Assembly (NCBI RefSeq): GCF_023898315.1
Contig: NC_064619.1
Coordinates: 501,552,594-501,616,593, forward strand
DNA: 64,000 nt
Direction of reading: 5' to 3'
Source of the DNA: Schistocerca nitens
Taxonomy: Eukaryota; Arthropoda; Insecta; Orthoptera; Acrididae
This document shows positions 52,982 through 63,265 of the stretch, in pieces. A program made the translations under genes and the position numbers. The stretch's first letter is position 1. Each line of letters starts with the position of its first letter. The notes under the pieces were generated by a model, which was not told the origin of the DNA, did not search any database, and worked only from the letters and a program-made list of their open reading frames with translations.

Positions 52982-54486
52982 TCACTGCTTAGGCAGGGGG
53001 GACAATTTTGCTATAGGCCTCTTAATCTGCCCATTAGCAGTTTCTACCATCACCACACACACACACTTACCAGGACTGGGCAACAGCTGGTCAATGACAC
53101 CCAGCCTCCACACCAAGGGAGGCAAATTATCCTCCTTGACCAGCACATGATCGCCGATCTGGGGTTGCCATGCTGCTTCTGATGTCAATTTTTTGCGTTG
53201 CTGCAGATCATGTATTTATTCTGTGGACCACCTCCTCCAAAAGGACTGATGCAGCTGCTGTACAAGTTGCCACCTGAGCAACCTGTTGGCGGGGACATCA
53301 AAGACAGAGGGTTCAGGGTAAGCACAAAGGGGCTGTCCTATTAGGAAATGACCAGGAGTGAGAGCAGCAGGAGAATCTAGGTCATCAGAGAGAAGACACA
53401 ACGGCCTTGAATTCAAGCATGCTTCTATCTGAATTAACACAGTAGTCAGTTCTTCAAATGTCAGTACTGCATTGCCAATGACGCGTTTGAGATGCGACTT
53501 CATGCATTTGATTCCTGCCTCCCAGAGTCCACCAAAGTGAGGGGCATGAGGTGGAGTGAACCTCCAACTGATTCCCTCTGAGGTGGAAATATTCACCACA
53601 TCTTCAACAGTAGCATCATTATAGAGAAAACATTTAAGCTCATTGTCTGCACCTACAAATGTGGTGCCATTGTCACTGTACATGTGAGAAGGTTTCCTCT
53701 TCTTGCAATGAATCTCCTGATGGTGGCCAAAAATGAACATAATACCAAGTCACTAACTAATTCTAAGTGAATGGCCTTGGTTGCCATGCAAATGAATAAA
53801 GCAATATAAGCCTTGGTGGTAACTTTACTCCGTCTTCCACCATGCTTTACAGCAATAGGGACTGCATAATCTACTCTACAGTGCGGGAATGGATGAGACT
53901 GGTTTACTCTAGCTGCAGGTAGCTGACCCATGAGTTGGGCTGCTGTCTTTGACTTGAGCCTAAAGCATTTTAAACATTTCCTGATAACTCCTTTGACTGT
54001 GTTACGCCCATTGGGGATCCAAAACCTTCTACACAACATAACCAACAAAAGTCATGACCCAGCATGCAACAGATTTTCATGTTCATGTATTATGAGAATT
54101 TTTGTCAAATGATGCTTAGGCGGTACGATAATAGGATGGCGCTCATCATATGGTACACTAGTATTCATTAATCTCTCTCCCACTCGCAAAATACCTTCGG
54201 CATCAACAAACGGGTGCAAATCCCTTAATTTGCTATTATGTGGAATAGAGGAACTGGCCTTCGACAAAACGATCTCATTACCATATTCACTATGTTGAGC
54301 TGCGCCAAATGCCCTTTTGATAGCGTTGTGGCATTCCTGTGCAGTGAGTGGCCCAGTTATCCTGTCTGATTGCTGAAACCTAGTGTTATTAACAAACCTC
54401 AGCACATAGGCCAAACCTCTGTAAGTTTTCTTGGATGACAAATATTTACACAGCAGTTCAACATCAAGTTTAATGAACGACACCAA
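52982..54486 (-). pseudogene. BEL integrase region
   Basis: The frame 54486-54052 carries the integrase N-terminal zinc region (LRVGERLMNTSVPYDERHPI, IIHEHENLLHAGS). 54048-53653 continues with FWIPNGRNTVKGVIRKCLKCF and HCRVDYAVPI (Asp 1). After a frameshift near 53700, the 53740-53216 frame has MYSDNGTTFVGADNEL (Asp 2), HFGGLWEAGIKCMKSHL (Glu 3) and LNSRPLCLLSDD. A last frame (53188-52982) has IGDHVLVKEDNLPPLVWRLG, the C-terminal domain. Catalytic residues are present but the frame is broken at three or more places. Confidence 0.9.
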
Positions 54487-54492
54487 GGATAC

Positions 54493-56112
54493 CTATGTAC
54501 ACCTTCTGTCAGGCACATCTTCTACACTAAGTGGAGTGCAGGTGTTGCAGTAGTCGAGGTTACAAGTGGATAGCCATGATGGGTCAGACCACCACGGAAC
54601 AAGTGAACTCAAGGCAGCTGGATTAATACCACATGATAAGTGGTCAGCAGGATTATCCTCTGGTTTGACATGTCTCCAGTTGGCCAGTTCCTGGATTTCA
54701 GAGACTGTTGGCAACAAAGGTTTTCCAGTGACAAGGACTACGCTGCAGCCAACAGAGAACTATTGTGGAGCCCATCCACAAATGAATGATGCCACTATCT
54801 ATGAAGTCTAATGCATTGACCACCTTGTGAATAAGTCGAGCCAGAAGCAGCGCACCCCATAATTACACTCATGGAAGAGACTGTTGTTTTACAGGGGCAA
54901 CCCGAGATTTGTCTGCAGCCAATGAGACCAACACACTGTTATTGGGAAGAACACATCTGACGTATACACAAGCACCATATGCCAACTGTGAAGCATCACA
55001 AAAATCATGAATCTAATTTAACATGCTGGGGGCAAGGAATGATCCTCCTGTTAATCAAAATACCATTTAGGGAAGGCAGTTGCACACAAACAGCATTCCA
55101 TTCATCAGTGAGGTTGGATGGAAGAATTTCGTCCCAATCAAGGCTTACTTGGCACAAGTGCTGCAACAACAATTTACATCTTATGACTGCTGGACCTAGA
55201 AGCCCCAGCAGGTCATAGATTGATGCTATTGTAGAGAGGACATTGCGTTTGGTAACCTTTGAGAGCCGATGACTCTTCTGCCGCACATGGCACTGGAATG
55301 TGTCGGAGCCAGGGTACCATAATATCCATAACGTTTTTATGGCTTGTTCACCAGTAAGATGACAAGGCAAAGACGTTTCTCTGTCCAGCACATGATTTTC
55401 TTCCATGACCTTGTGACTATTGGAACACCATTTCCTCAGTGGAAACCCCCCAGAAGCAAGTAGTTGAGTCAGCTGAATTTGAAGTTCCTGAGCTTCCGCT
55501 TCCATAGCTGAGCCACCTAAGAAGTCATCCACATAAAAGCTAGGCATCAGGGCTTGCAATGCCATTAGAAACCTGTTTTGATTTTCCAAAGCCAACTGTT
55601 GAAGACATCTGGTAGCAAGAAAGGCAGCAGGAGTGGTTCCGTAAGTGAGTGTACATAGTCTATATTCTTGCACTGGTTCTGACGGTGATTCACGCCACAG
55701 AATTCTCTGAAAGTTCCTATCATCAGGATGGAGAGAGACTTGGCAATACATTTTTGCTATGTCGTCTGCCAGAGCCACATTAAAGGAGCGAAATTTTATA
55801 ATAATGGAAAATAAATATGGCTGGACAGTGGGACCAACCATCAAGATATCATTGAGAATACTCCGTTAGAAGTGGCAGCAGAGCCATCAAATACTACCCT
55901 CAACTTAGTAGTGGAGCTGCATTCTTTGAAGACAGCATGATGTGGAAGGTAACAGCTTGGACCAATAATACCTTGAGAATTAGAGATCTCCCTGTGTTGC
56001 AGTTCAACATATTCATGCATGAATGCAGCATATTCCTACTGCAGATTTGGTTGCCTTTTAAATCTCCTCCCAAGATGCGCCAGTCTCCGAGAGGCCTGTT
56101 GTCATGATTCAC
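54493..56112 (-). pseudogene. BEL reverse transcriptase and RNase H
   Basis: 55844-55005 is open for 279 codons: ALADDIAKMYCQVSLHPDDRNFQRILWR, LTYGTTPAAFLATRCLQQL, SFYVDDFLGG (catalytic DD at residues 106-107), SGGFPLRKWCSN and VLSTIASIYDLLGLLGP, characteristic of Pao-type RT. 56112-55900 holds the preceding segment in broken form (NHDNRPLGDWRILGG). RNase H is poorly preserved between 54990 and 54720. 54717-54493 resumes with WRHVKPEDNPADHLSCG and PWWSDPSWLS. Stops separate the parts. Confidence 0.9.
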
Positions 56113-56274
56113 CTCAGGATTTACAGTCAGGTTTCACTGGTAGTCGAACCACAAATCTCCCTTCTTCATCTCGTGCCGTGTAGCGTTGAAAGTGAGCCTC
56201 GCATATTTTACCCTGCTTACTCATCGTTTTCATAGACAGTTCCTCTAACTCCCAAAACCTTTACAGGTTGGCAT

Positions 56275-56904
56275 CTAAATTGTCACCTCTAACAAGCACG
56301 AGGTCACTGTAGAATGAGGCATGTTGCATGCAGCTGAAGGCATCCTACCAGACAAAATCCAGCCAAATCTTGTTTCGACCAGTGAAGGATGTCTTGGTTT
56401 CACCAGCCTTTCCTTACAAACAACATCAAAGAAAATCTCAGCACCAAGAATTAAGTCTACTGTGGCAGGCTTGTTGAATTCTGGACCAGCGAGTGGAAGA
56501 TTACATGGGATACTCCAGGACCTTGTGTCTATCTTGCTCGCTGGTAGGTCACTGGTGACATGATCTACGATAGCACAAGTGGTTCTGACATGAAAGTCGT
56601 TGAGCCTAGACAACAGTTCAACATCACAAGTGTAAGACACAGAGGGTGCAAAGGAATTGTTTATGCCTTTCCCAGGAAATGGATGTTTATTTAGTTTCAG
56701 TTTTAATTTCTCTACCATGCCGTTAGATATAAAGGATAACTGACTCGCACTATCTAGCAGAACTCTGCAAACCTGCTGTCTACTTATGCTGTCCTTTGCG
56801 TTTAGTGATAGTATGAGGTTCACTAAAAAATTATGTGATTCCTCAGTATCAGCATTAGCGAGATGAGCCCTCCTCACGTCTCGTTTGATTTGAATTATTG
56901 GCAT
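56275..56904 (-). pseudogene. BEL aspartic protease
   Basis: 209 open codons. The protease core reads CRVLLDSASQLSFIS (D-S-A, the BEL/Pao variant of DTG), followed by CAIVDHVTSDLPASKI, VDLILGAEIFFDVV and TRFGWILSGRM, the usual order for this protease type. It is separated from gag by a stop near 56944 and a short stretch without the expected Cys-rich knuckles. Confidence 0.9.
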
Positions 56905-56943
56905 TTCCTTGCGAATCCCTTGAGGCGATATCCCTGAACCTGA

Positions 56944-58002
56944 TCAACTCAGGGGCCTGACATTTGTTTCCAAAAAAATTATTAGTTGATTCAATGTGGT
57001 GAATGTTGACCCAGACATCTTTACCTCCCACTCATGACAATCTGTGGGTTGCATACTAGACAGAATCTCTTCCGAAAGAATAACTTCATGAAGTGGAACA
57101 TCAGGTTTGAGAACTTCTAAGGCCTTCAAATGGGTGCATATGTGATTAATTTGTTGCTTATAATCGCTCGCTGTGCCATGGCCGACTGTAGGTAAGACCA
57201 ACAAAGCCTTAGCATGTCTGGCTACAATTATTTTTGGGTTATTATACCTCTGCGTAATAAGTCCCCAGGCTATCAATAGATTTCCTGCTGTGGTAGGTAT
57301 ATGTTTCAATAGGTTTTTAGCTTCACCTCGCAAAGACGAATTAAGGTAATGAAGTTTTTGAACGTCATCAATTGAATTGTTATTCATAATGAGACTCAAA
57401 AACGTATCCCTGTATGATGACCACTTAAGGTAGTGACCTTCAAAATTTAGCAAGTTAATAGCGGGTAGTTTCAAAGAACTGACACTGCCTAATGGATTCG
57501 AGCCCAAAGGCTTCGGAAGCTGGGTGTACCTCTTGATTGAACCCTTGACAGTGGATTCAACAAAGTCCCACGAATCCTCGAATTCTGCCCTGTCCTTACT
57601 ATGGTCTGCTGATTCATCTTCAATTTCCTGCCATGTTTGAGATGACTCAAAATCAGTCTGAATTCGAGTCAATCGACTTAATTTTGATTCCAACATTTCG
57701 ATGCTGACACTGTCTGCAGACTGCACAAAGCTCGCTAAGCACGCAAGAGCTGCCTTTGCTACACCTCTTTGCTTGACTAATTTTGTTTTCTCTGAGGGCT
57801 CCATTTTAGGACCAGGAAGATGATTGCAGGAAGCTAACAATTGCACTTGCCAGGCTGCAGCAGCAATACGAGGCAGTACAGACTGGAACAGCAGTGGCAT
57901 CATGAGCACTGGCAGGTGGCATGGCAGGTGTTGCAGTCTCCGATAGCACGAAGTTTCAGCGGGAGCGGGAGGTGACGTCACCGATGATGATGGCACTGAC
58001 AC
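56944..58002 (-). pseudogene. BEL gag (capsid-like part, truncated at its C-terminus)
   Basis: 352 open codons. Residues 75-130 (KTKLVKQRGVAKAALACL, LESKLSRLTRIQTDFES) and 170-260 (LKLPAINLLNFEGHYLKWSSYRDTFLSLI, KLHYLNSSLRGEAKNLL) match the DUF1759-type gag of BEL/Pao elements, with the conserved 'LPxxxLxxFxGxxxxWxxFxDxF' layout. The N-terminal 65 residues may be non-coding, with the likely true start at MEPSEKTK. The frame ends at NVRPLS, where zinc knuckles would normally follow. Only about 170 bp separate this from the protease core, so a deletion has removed them. Confidence 0.88.
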
Positions 58003-58252
58003 GTTTCTGTGCCTCTCATGTTTGAATTAGAGACACATTAAATGTTCACAAATATGTCCCCGATCGCTGTTGTTAAGGCTGTTATTGTTGAAGTCCCGAA
58101 CAGGCCTTGGGACACTTGATTGCGGTCAACAACGAAACCAATAACGTGCGCAGCTCGCGTGTGGTTTTTTAGAAGTTCACAAATACCGGAAAATAAATCC
58201 ACATGAACGTAAATTCTGCGTGGTCACTGTATCCGGGCCGGAGGACCAAAAA
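58003..58252 (-). promoter_or_regulatory. 5' leader and primer-binding region of the BEL element
   Basis: On the minus strand the first bases after the 5' LTR read tttttggtcctccggcccgg, where the tRNA primer-binding site should lie. I cannot assign the tRNA with confidence. The leader ends at the gag ORF. Confidence 0.6.
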
Positions 58253-58661
58253 TGAGCGCACGGGCTCTTCCTTCCATGGTGGCACATTGGAGTGTGAGTG
58301 TGTAGTGCAAGAGGACTCACTGTCCTCCCCTTGTTTCCACTCACAATAACTGGATGGAACAAGTTTTCTGGTATAAGTGTTTATTACATTAAACTTTACA
58401 ACTTGCACAGGCAGTGCACCAACTGCGGCTCCTAGCTTAGCTGGAAGACATACACGCCCGTTCGCTACGGGGTCTCATGGCTACCTGCTCGGCCGTTACC
58501 ACTGCTAATCTTACCTGTGCGCACAAAGGACTTGGGAGATCCACTTCTGCACGTAGGTTGCAAATTCTCCTGACAGGGAGCAGACTATACTGAACAGTCT
58601 GACCTGCCCAGTTTGAAGCTGCCATTAGATGGCAGTTGGAGTGAGTAGCAGAGTCCAAACA
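58253..58661 (-). repeat. 5' LTR of the BEL element
   Basis: 409 bp, the same length as its partner. Begins tgagcgcacgggctc on the plus strand and ends gagtccaaaca beside the aatac target duplication. Confidence 0.95.
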
Positions 58662-58666
58662 AATAC

Positions 58667-59754
58667 TGCGTGGTGCCAATAGGGCTAAATGTATCTGTAT
58701 CTGAATTCATAAGAGCTCTAGATTCTGTCTTGGGAAGTGAAGTGAGTTCAAAATTAATTGTGTATGTTGATGACATTTTGGTCACTGAATACACTTGGAA
58801 ACAACATTTGGAACTGTTAAGAAAAGTGTTTTCAAAATTGGAACCAGAGGGTTTGACTTTGAAAATAAGTAAGTGTAATTTTGGTGTAAAAGAAATTAAA
58901 TTTTTAGGGCATGTTACATTGAGAAGGAAATTGCACCTGATAAACAGACAATGTCATTGGTAATTTTGCTACTTCTTGTAACAAAAAATTAATTTTTGGG
59001 TTAACTGGATTCTATAGAAAATTTTGTACCAGCCAAGCTTTAAGTACTTCATGCCTGTTTGAACTTTTGAAGAAGAATACTGTTTGGGATTGCAATCAGG
59101 AATGTCAGTATGCTTTTGATGAGATCGAAGGTCAGTTGTGTCAAAGTCAGATATTGTTCAGACTGGGTTTGTCTCTCCCTTTTGTGTTATGACAGGCAGT
59201 AGTGATGTTGGTTTGGGTGTTCATTTATTTCAGGAGGTTGAAGTTGAAGGTGTTATTGAACACAGATCTCTTGCATTTGCTAGTAGAGCATTGCAGAAGC
59301 AAGAAAAGATATACACTGTAACTGAGAAAGAACTTTTGGCTGTATATTGCACATAGAAAATTTTAAAAAATTATTTATCAAGTCACAGTGTCATCATCTA
59401 TACTGATTGCAAAGTATTATGTTATCTCCAGGTGTGTAAGCTGTACCATAACAGAATTACTCATTGGGCCTTGTTTTTACAGCAGTTCAATTACAAAATC
59501 AGATGCATTAAGGGCACAGACAATATACCCGCTGATGCTTTGTCTAGGTTACCTTTACAGAGTGAATCATCTAATAACTTTGGAAAAGGAGAGAAAGAGT
59601 TTAAAATCATGTTCTTGAGAAGTGCGAAAGAGGACAAAGAGATCTTGAAAATTTGCAAAGACATCTGCAGGTATCAAAATTATGATCAAAATTGGAAATT
59701 GGTTAGGAGCATATTGGGTAAGAGGGAAGGGGAAAATACAGAACAATATTATAA
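58667..59754 (+). pseudogene. Gypsy X reverse transcriptase (second part) and RNase H
   Basis: Continues the X RT from 51957: VVPIGLNVSVSEFIRALD, then LIVYVDDILVTEYTWKQHLELL (catalytic DD, frame 58670-58963), LKISKCNFGVKEIKFLGHV. After a shift, connection text is legible near 58990-59130. RNase H lies at 59138-59580: CVMTGSSDVGLGVHLFQEV, LAFASRALQKQEKIYTVTEKELLAV, VIIYTDCKVLCYLQ and IKGTDNIPADALSRL. The first RNase H Asp (usually TDAS) reads TGSS. The integrase N-terminal linker follows to the fold-back insertion at 59755. Confidence 0.88.
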
Positions 59755-60387
59755 ATATAATAGAGGGAAACATTCCACGTGGGAAAAATATATCTAAAAA
59801 CAAAGATGTGTGACTTACCGAACGAAAGCGCTGGCAGGTCGATAGACACACAAACAAACACAAACACACACACAAAATTCAAGCTTTCGCAACAAACTGT
59901 TGCCTCATCAGGAAAGAGGGAAGGAGAGGGAAAGACGAAAGGATGTGGGTTTTAAGGGAGAGGGTAAGGAGTCATTCCAATCCCGGGAGCGGAAAGACTT
60001 ACCTTAGGGGGAAAAAAGGACGGGTATACACTCGCACACACACACATATCCATCCACACATATACAGACACAAGCAGACTTATTTAGACAATATTTCGTT
60101 CGGTAAGTCACACATCTTTGTTTTTAGATATATTTGGTCTCTAAATATGTCTGCTTGTGTCTGTATACGTGTGGATGGATATGTGTGTGTGTGCGAGTGT
60201 ATACCCATCCTTTTTTCCCCCTAAGGTAAGTCTTTCCGCTCCCGGGATTGGAATGACTCCTTACCCTCTCCCTTAAATCCCACATCCTTTCGTCTTTCCC
60301 TATCCTTCCATCTTTCCTGATGAGGCAACAGTTTGTTGCGAAAGCTTGAATTTTGTGTGTGTGTTTGTGTTTGTTTGTGTGTCTTTT
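59755..60387. mobile_element. PLE-derived fold-back insertion with 14-bp target duplication
   Basis: Flanked by gaacaatattataa at 59741-59754 and 60388-60401. The left arm (59755-60092) matches the arms of the PLE at 1.07-3.47 kb, from tagagggaaacattccacg through the CA-rich and purine-rich blocks to the tail text. The right arm (60133-60387) is its inverted copy, and a 40-bp inverted copy of the element start sits in the middle (about 60091-60132). There is no RT or endonuclease: it is a pure inverted terminal array. It interrupts the X integrase linker, whose frame continues on the far side. Confidence 0.93.
60311..60345 (+). ncRNA. Hammerhead-like core in the fold-back element
   Basis: CTGATGAG (60317-60324), a perfect 5-bp stem (GCAAC 60325-60329, GTTGC 60335-60339) and GAAA (60340-60343). 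The other arm has the complement (about 59885-59911). Differences from the 3.3-kb copy preserve the stem pairing. Stems I and III could not be placed. Confidence 0.42.
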
Positions 60388-60990
60388 GAACAATATTATA
60401 AGATACACAAGGGTGTTTTATTCAGGAGACATAAGACCGACTCAGATGATTGGAAACTATGTTGGCTGGAGTGATGTATTGATACTTTAATTACTTATAC
60501 ACATGAAAGTTTTGGTCATTGTAGATCAACCAAATGTACACAAAAGATTCAAGAACACATCTGTTATAACATAGGAAGGAAGAGTCAAGAAGAAGATTGC
60601 CAGCTGTGACAGACATCAAAGAGTGAAAGTAAATAACCAAACAAGTAGAGGCCAAATGCAAAACATGCTGCCTAATAGTAACCTAGATCTCATATTTGTG
60701 GATGTTGGACCTTTGTCTAAGTCTTAGAATGGATTTTGTTATGTTTTTGTAGTGGTTGATGTATTTTCAAAGTTCGTAAAGCTGTTTTCTCTTAAGAAAG
60801 CTACCAGTAAGCAGATCATTTCTAAGTTTGAAAACACATATTTTCTTCAGATGGGTATTCCTAGAACAGTTTTATCTGACAAAGGTTGTCAGTTTACATT
60901 GCAAGCTTGCAAAGGTTTTATTGATCATGCAAAAATACAGCATATTCAAACATCTGTGTACCATCTGTTGAGCAATCTTGCTGAAATATA

Positions 60991-62876
60991 CAGGGTAGTC
61001 CATTGATAGTAACCAGGCCAAATATCTCACGAAATTAGCATCAAATGAAATAAGTACAAACAATTTAACTTGTGTAGCTTGAAGGGGGAAACCAGATGGC
61101 ACTATGGCTGGCCCGCTAAATGGCGCTGCCATAGGTCAAACGGATATCGACTGCATTTTTAAAAATAGGAACCCCCCCATGTTTTATTACATATTCGTGT
61201 AGTACATAAAGAAATATGAATGTTTTAGTTGGACCACTTTTTTCGCTTTGTGATCGATGGCGCTGTAATAGTCACAAACGTATAATTACGTGGTATCACG
61301 TAACATTCCGCCAGTGCAGACAGCACTTGCTTTATGATACATTACCTGTGTTAAAATGGACCGTTTTCCACAATTGGTAAAGGTCGATATCGTGTGATGT
61401 ATGGCTATTGTGATCAAAATGCCCAACGGGCATGTGCTATGTATGCTGCTCGGTACCCTGGACAACATCATCCAAGTGTCCAGACCGTTCGACAGATAGT
61501 TACGTTCTTTAAGGAAACAGGAAGTGTTCAGCCACATGTGAAACATCAACCATGACCTGTAACAAATGATGATGCCCAAGTAGGTGTTTTAGCTGCTGTC
61601 GCAGCTAATCCGCACATCAGTAGCAGACAAATTGCATGAGAATCGGGAATCTCAAAAACGTCGGTGTTGACAATGCTACATCAACATCGACTGCACCCAT
61701 GCCATATTTCTATGCACCAGGAATTGCATGGCGATGACTTTGAACGTCGTGTGCAGTTCTGCAACTGGGTACAAGAGAAAGTATGGGACGATGACAGATT
61801 TTTTTGCACGCGTTCTATTTAGCGACGAAGTGTCATTCACCAACAGCGGTAACGTAAACTGGCACAGTATGTACTACTGGGCAACGGAAAATCCACGATG
61901 GCTGCGACAATTGGAACATCAGCAACTTTGGCGAGTTAATGTATGGTGCAGCATTATGGGAGGAAGGATAATTGGCCCCCATTTTATAGATGGCAATCTA
62001 AATGGTGCAATGTATGCTGATTTCCTACGTAATGTTCTACCGATGTTACTACAAGATGTTTCACTGCATGACAAAATGGCGATATACTTCCCACAAGATG
62101 GATGTCTGGCACATAGCTCACTTGTGGTTGAAGCAGTATTAAATAGCATATTTCATGACAGATGGATTGGTTGTTGAAGCCCCATACCGTGGCCCACATG
62201 TTCACCGGATCTGACGTCCTTGGATTTCTTTCTGTGGGGAAAGTTGAAGGATATTTGCTATCGTGATCCACCGACAACGCCTGACAACATGCGTCAGTGC
62301 ACTGTCAATGCATGTGCGAACATTACGGAAAGCGAACTACTCGCTGTTGAGAGGAATGTCGTTACATGCACTGCCAAATGCATTGAGGTTGACGGACATC
62401 ATTTTGAGCATTTATTGCATTAATGTGGTATTTACAGGTAATCACACTGTCACAGCGTGCGCTCTCAGAAATGTTAAGTTTGCATAGGTACATGTATCAC
62501 ATTGGAACAACCAAAATAAAATGTTCAAGCATACCTACATTCTGTATTTTAATTTAAAAAACCTACCTGTTACCAACTGTTCGTCCAAAATTGTAAGCCA
62601 TATGTTTGTGACAATTACAGCACCGTCTATCACAAAGCGAAAAAAGTGGTCCAACTAAACATTCATATTTCTTTGTGTACTACAGGAATATGTAATAAAA
62701 ATGTGGGTTCCTATTTTAAAAATTGCAGTTGATATCCGTTTGACCTATGGCAGCGCCATCTAGCGGGCTATCTGGTTTCCCACTTCGAGCTAGACAAGTT
62801 TTGTTCTTTGTAGTTTTTTCGTTTGACGCTTATTTTGTGAGATATTTGGCCCGGTCATGATCAATGGACCACCCTG
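60991..62876 (+). mobile_element. Tc1/mariner-superfamily transposon with very long TIRs, 1886 bp
   Basis: TIRs of about 290 bp (60991-61285 and 62588-62876), beginning cagggtagtccattgat on the left and, complemented, cagggtggtccattgat on the right. They include shared blocks such as 'ggcgctgccataggtcaaacgg' and 'aaaaaagtggtccaac'. TA flanks both ends (60989-60990, 62877-62878). The transposase fills the space between. It interrupts the X integrase. Confidence 0.95.
61356..62423 (+). pseudogene. DD41D-like transposase of the long-TIR element
   Basis: From an ATG at 61356 the N-terminal HTH part is legible in shifting frames (AMYAARYPGQHHPSVQTVRQI, TFFKETGSVQPHV, ANPHISSRQIA). The core reads LFSDEVSFTNSGNVNWHSMYYW (Asp 1), FPQDGCLAHSS (Asp 2) and SPDLTSLDFFLWGKLKD (Asp 3), with 41 residues between Asp 2 and Asp 3 when one stop codon is counted. 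The C-terminal part ends HHFEHLLH at 62423. At least four stops or shifts, including stops after KHQP and WIGC. Classified by spacing only. Confidence 0.88.
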
Positions 62877-63265
62877 TATATGAGAGAAATTGGAGGACTG
62901 TTTAGAAGATATTGCAGTAAGAATCATACCAGCTGTATAGATTACATCAGTGATTTTGAAGTTATTATGAACAGCTTACAACATTCTTCAACAGGTTTTT
63001 CACCATTTGAAATCGTATTTAATCACAGACCAGCTAACTTTATTTCTGAGAATTTTGAGTTTCCTCCATGTGAAATTCTGTCACTGCAAGAAAGAGAAGA
63101 ATGTGTCAGGGAGATGATGCAGGATGACAGGAGAAAGCAGATACATGATGGTAACAGCAGATTTTCTAAGTTTGATGTGGGAGATCTTGTGTTGGTGAAA
63201 GCCGAGGAGAAATCTATATCCTGTATGCAAAATTCTTGTTTTTTTATAACTTTCATAAGGAACTA

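Larger units (their letters stand above)
51958..58661 (-). mobile_element. BEL/Pao LTR retrotransposon, 6.7 kb, inside Gypsy X
   Basis: Two LTRs of exactly 409 bp (51958-52366 and 58253-58661) flank a minus-strand internal region with gag, aspartic protease, RT, RNase H and integrase. The 5-bp target duplication aatac (51953-51957 and 58662-58666) is as expected for BEL/Pao. Removing the element restores the X RT frame. The order protease-RT-RNaseH-integrase and the protein text (for example VLLDSASQLSF, YVDDFLGG, YSDNGTTF) are typical of Pao-type elements. Coding sequence has several stops and shifts and lacks the zinc-knuckle part of gag. Confidence 0.96.
60402..63265 (+). pseudogene. Gypsy X integrase, split by a long-TIR transposon
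   Basis: First part (60402-60990): HKGVLFRRHKTDS, a zinc region (THESFGHCRSTKCTQ, broken), DVGPLSKS (Asp 1 region), VVDVFSKFVKLFSLKKAT, LSDKGCQFTLQ (Asp 2) and HIQTSVYHLLSNLAEIY (Glu 3). Second part (62880-63265): MREIGGLFRRYC, LQHSSTGFSPFEIVFNHRPAN, KFDVGDLVLVKAEEKS. The frame runs straight from one part to the other when the transposon and one TA are removed. It ends at a stop at 63263-63265, probably after a shift. Confidence 0.9.
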
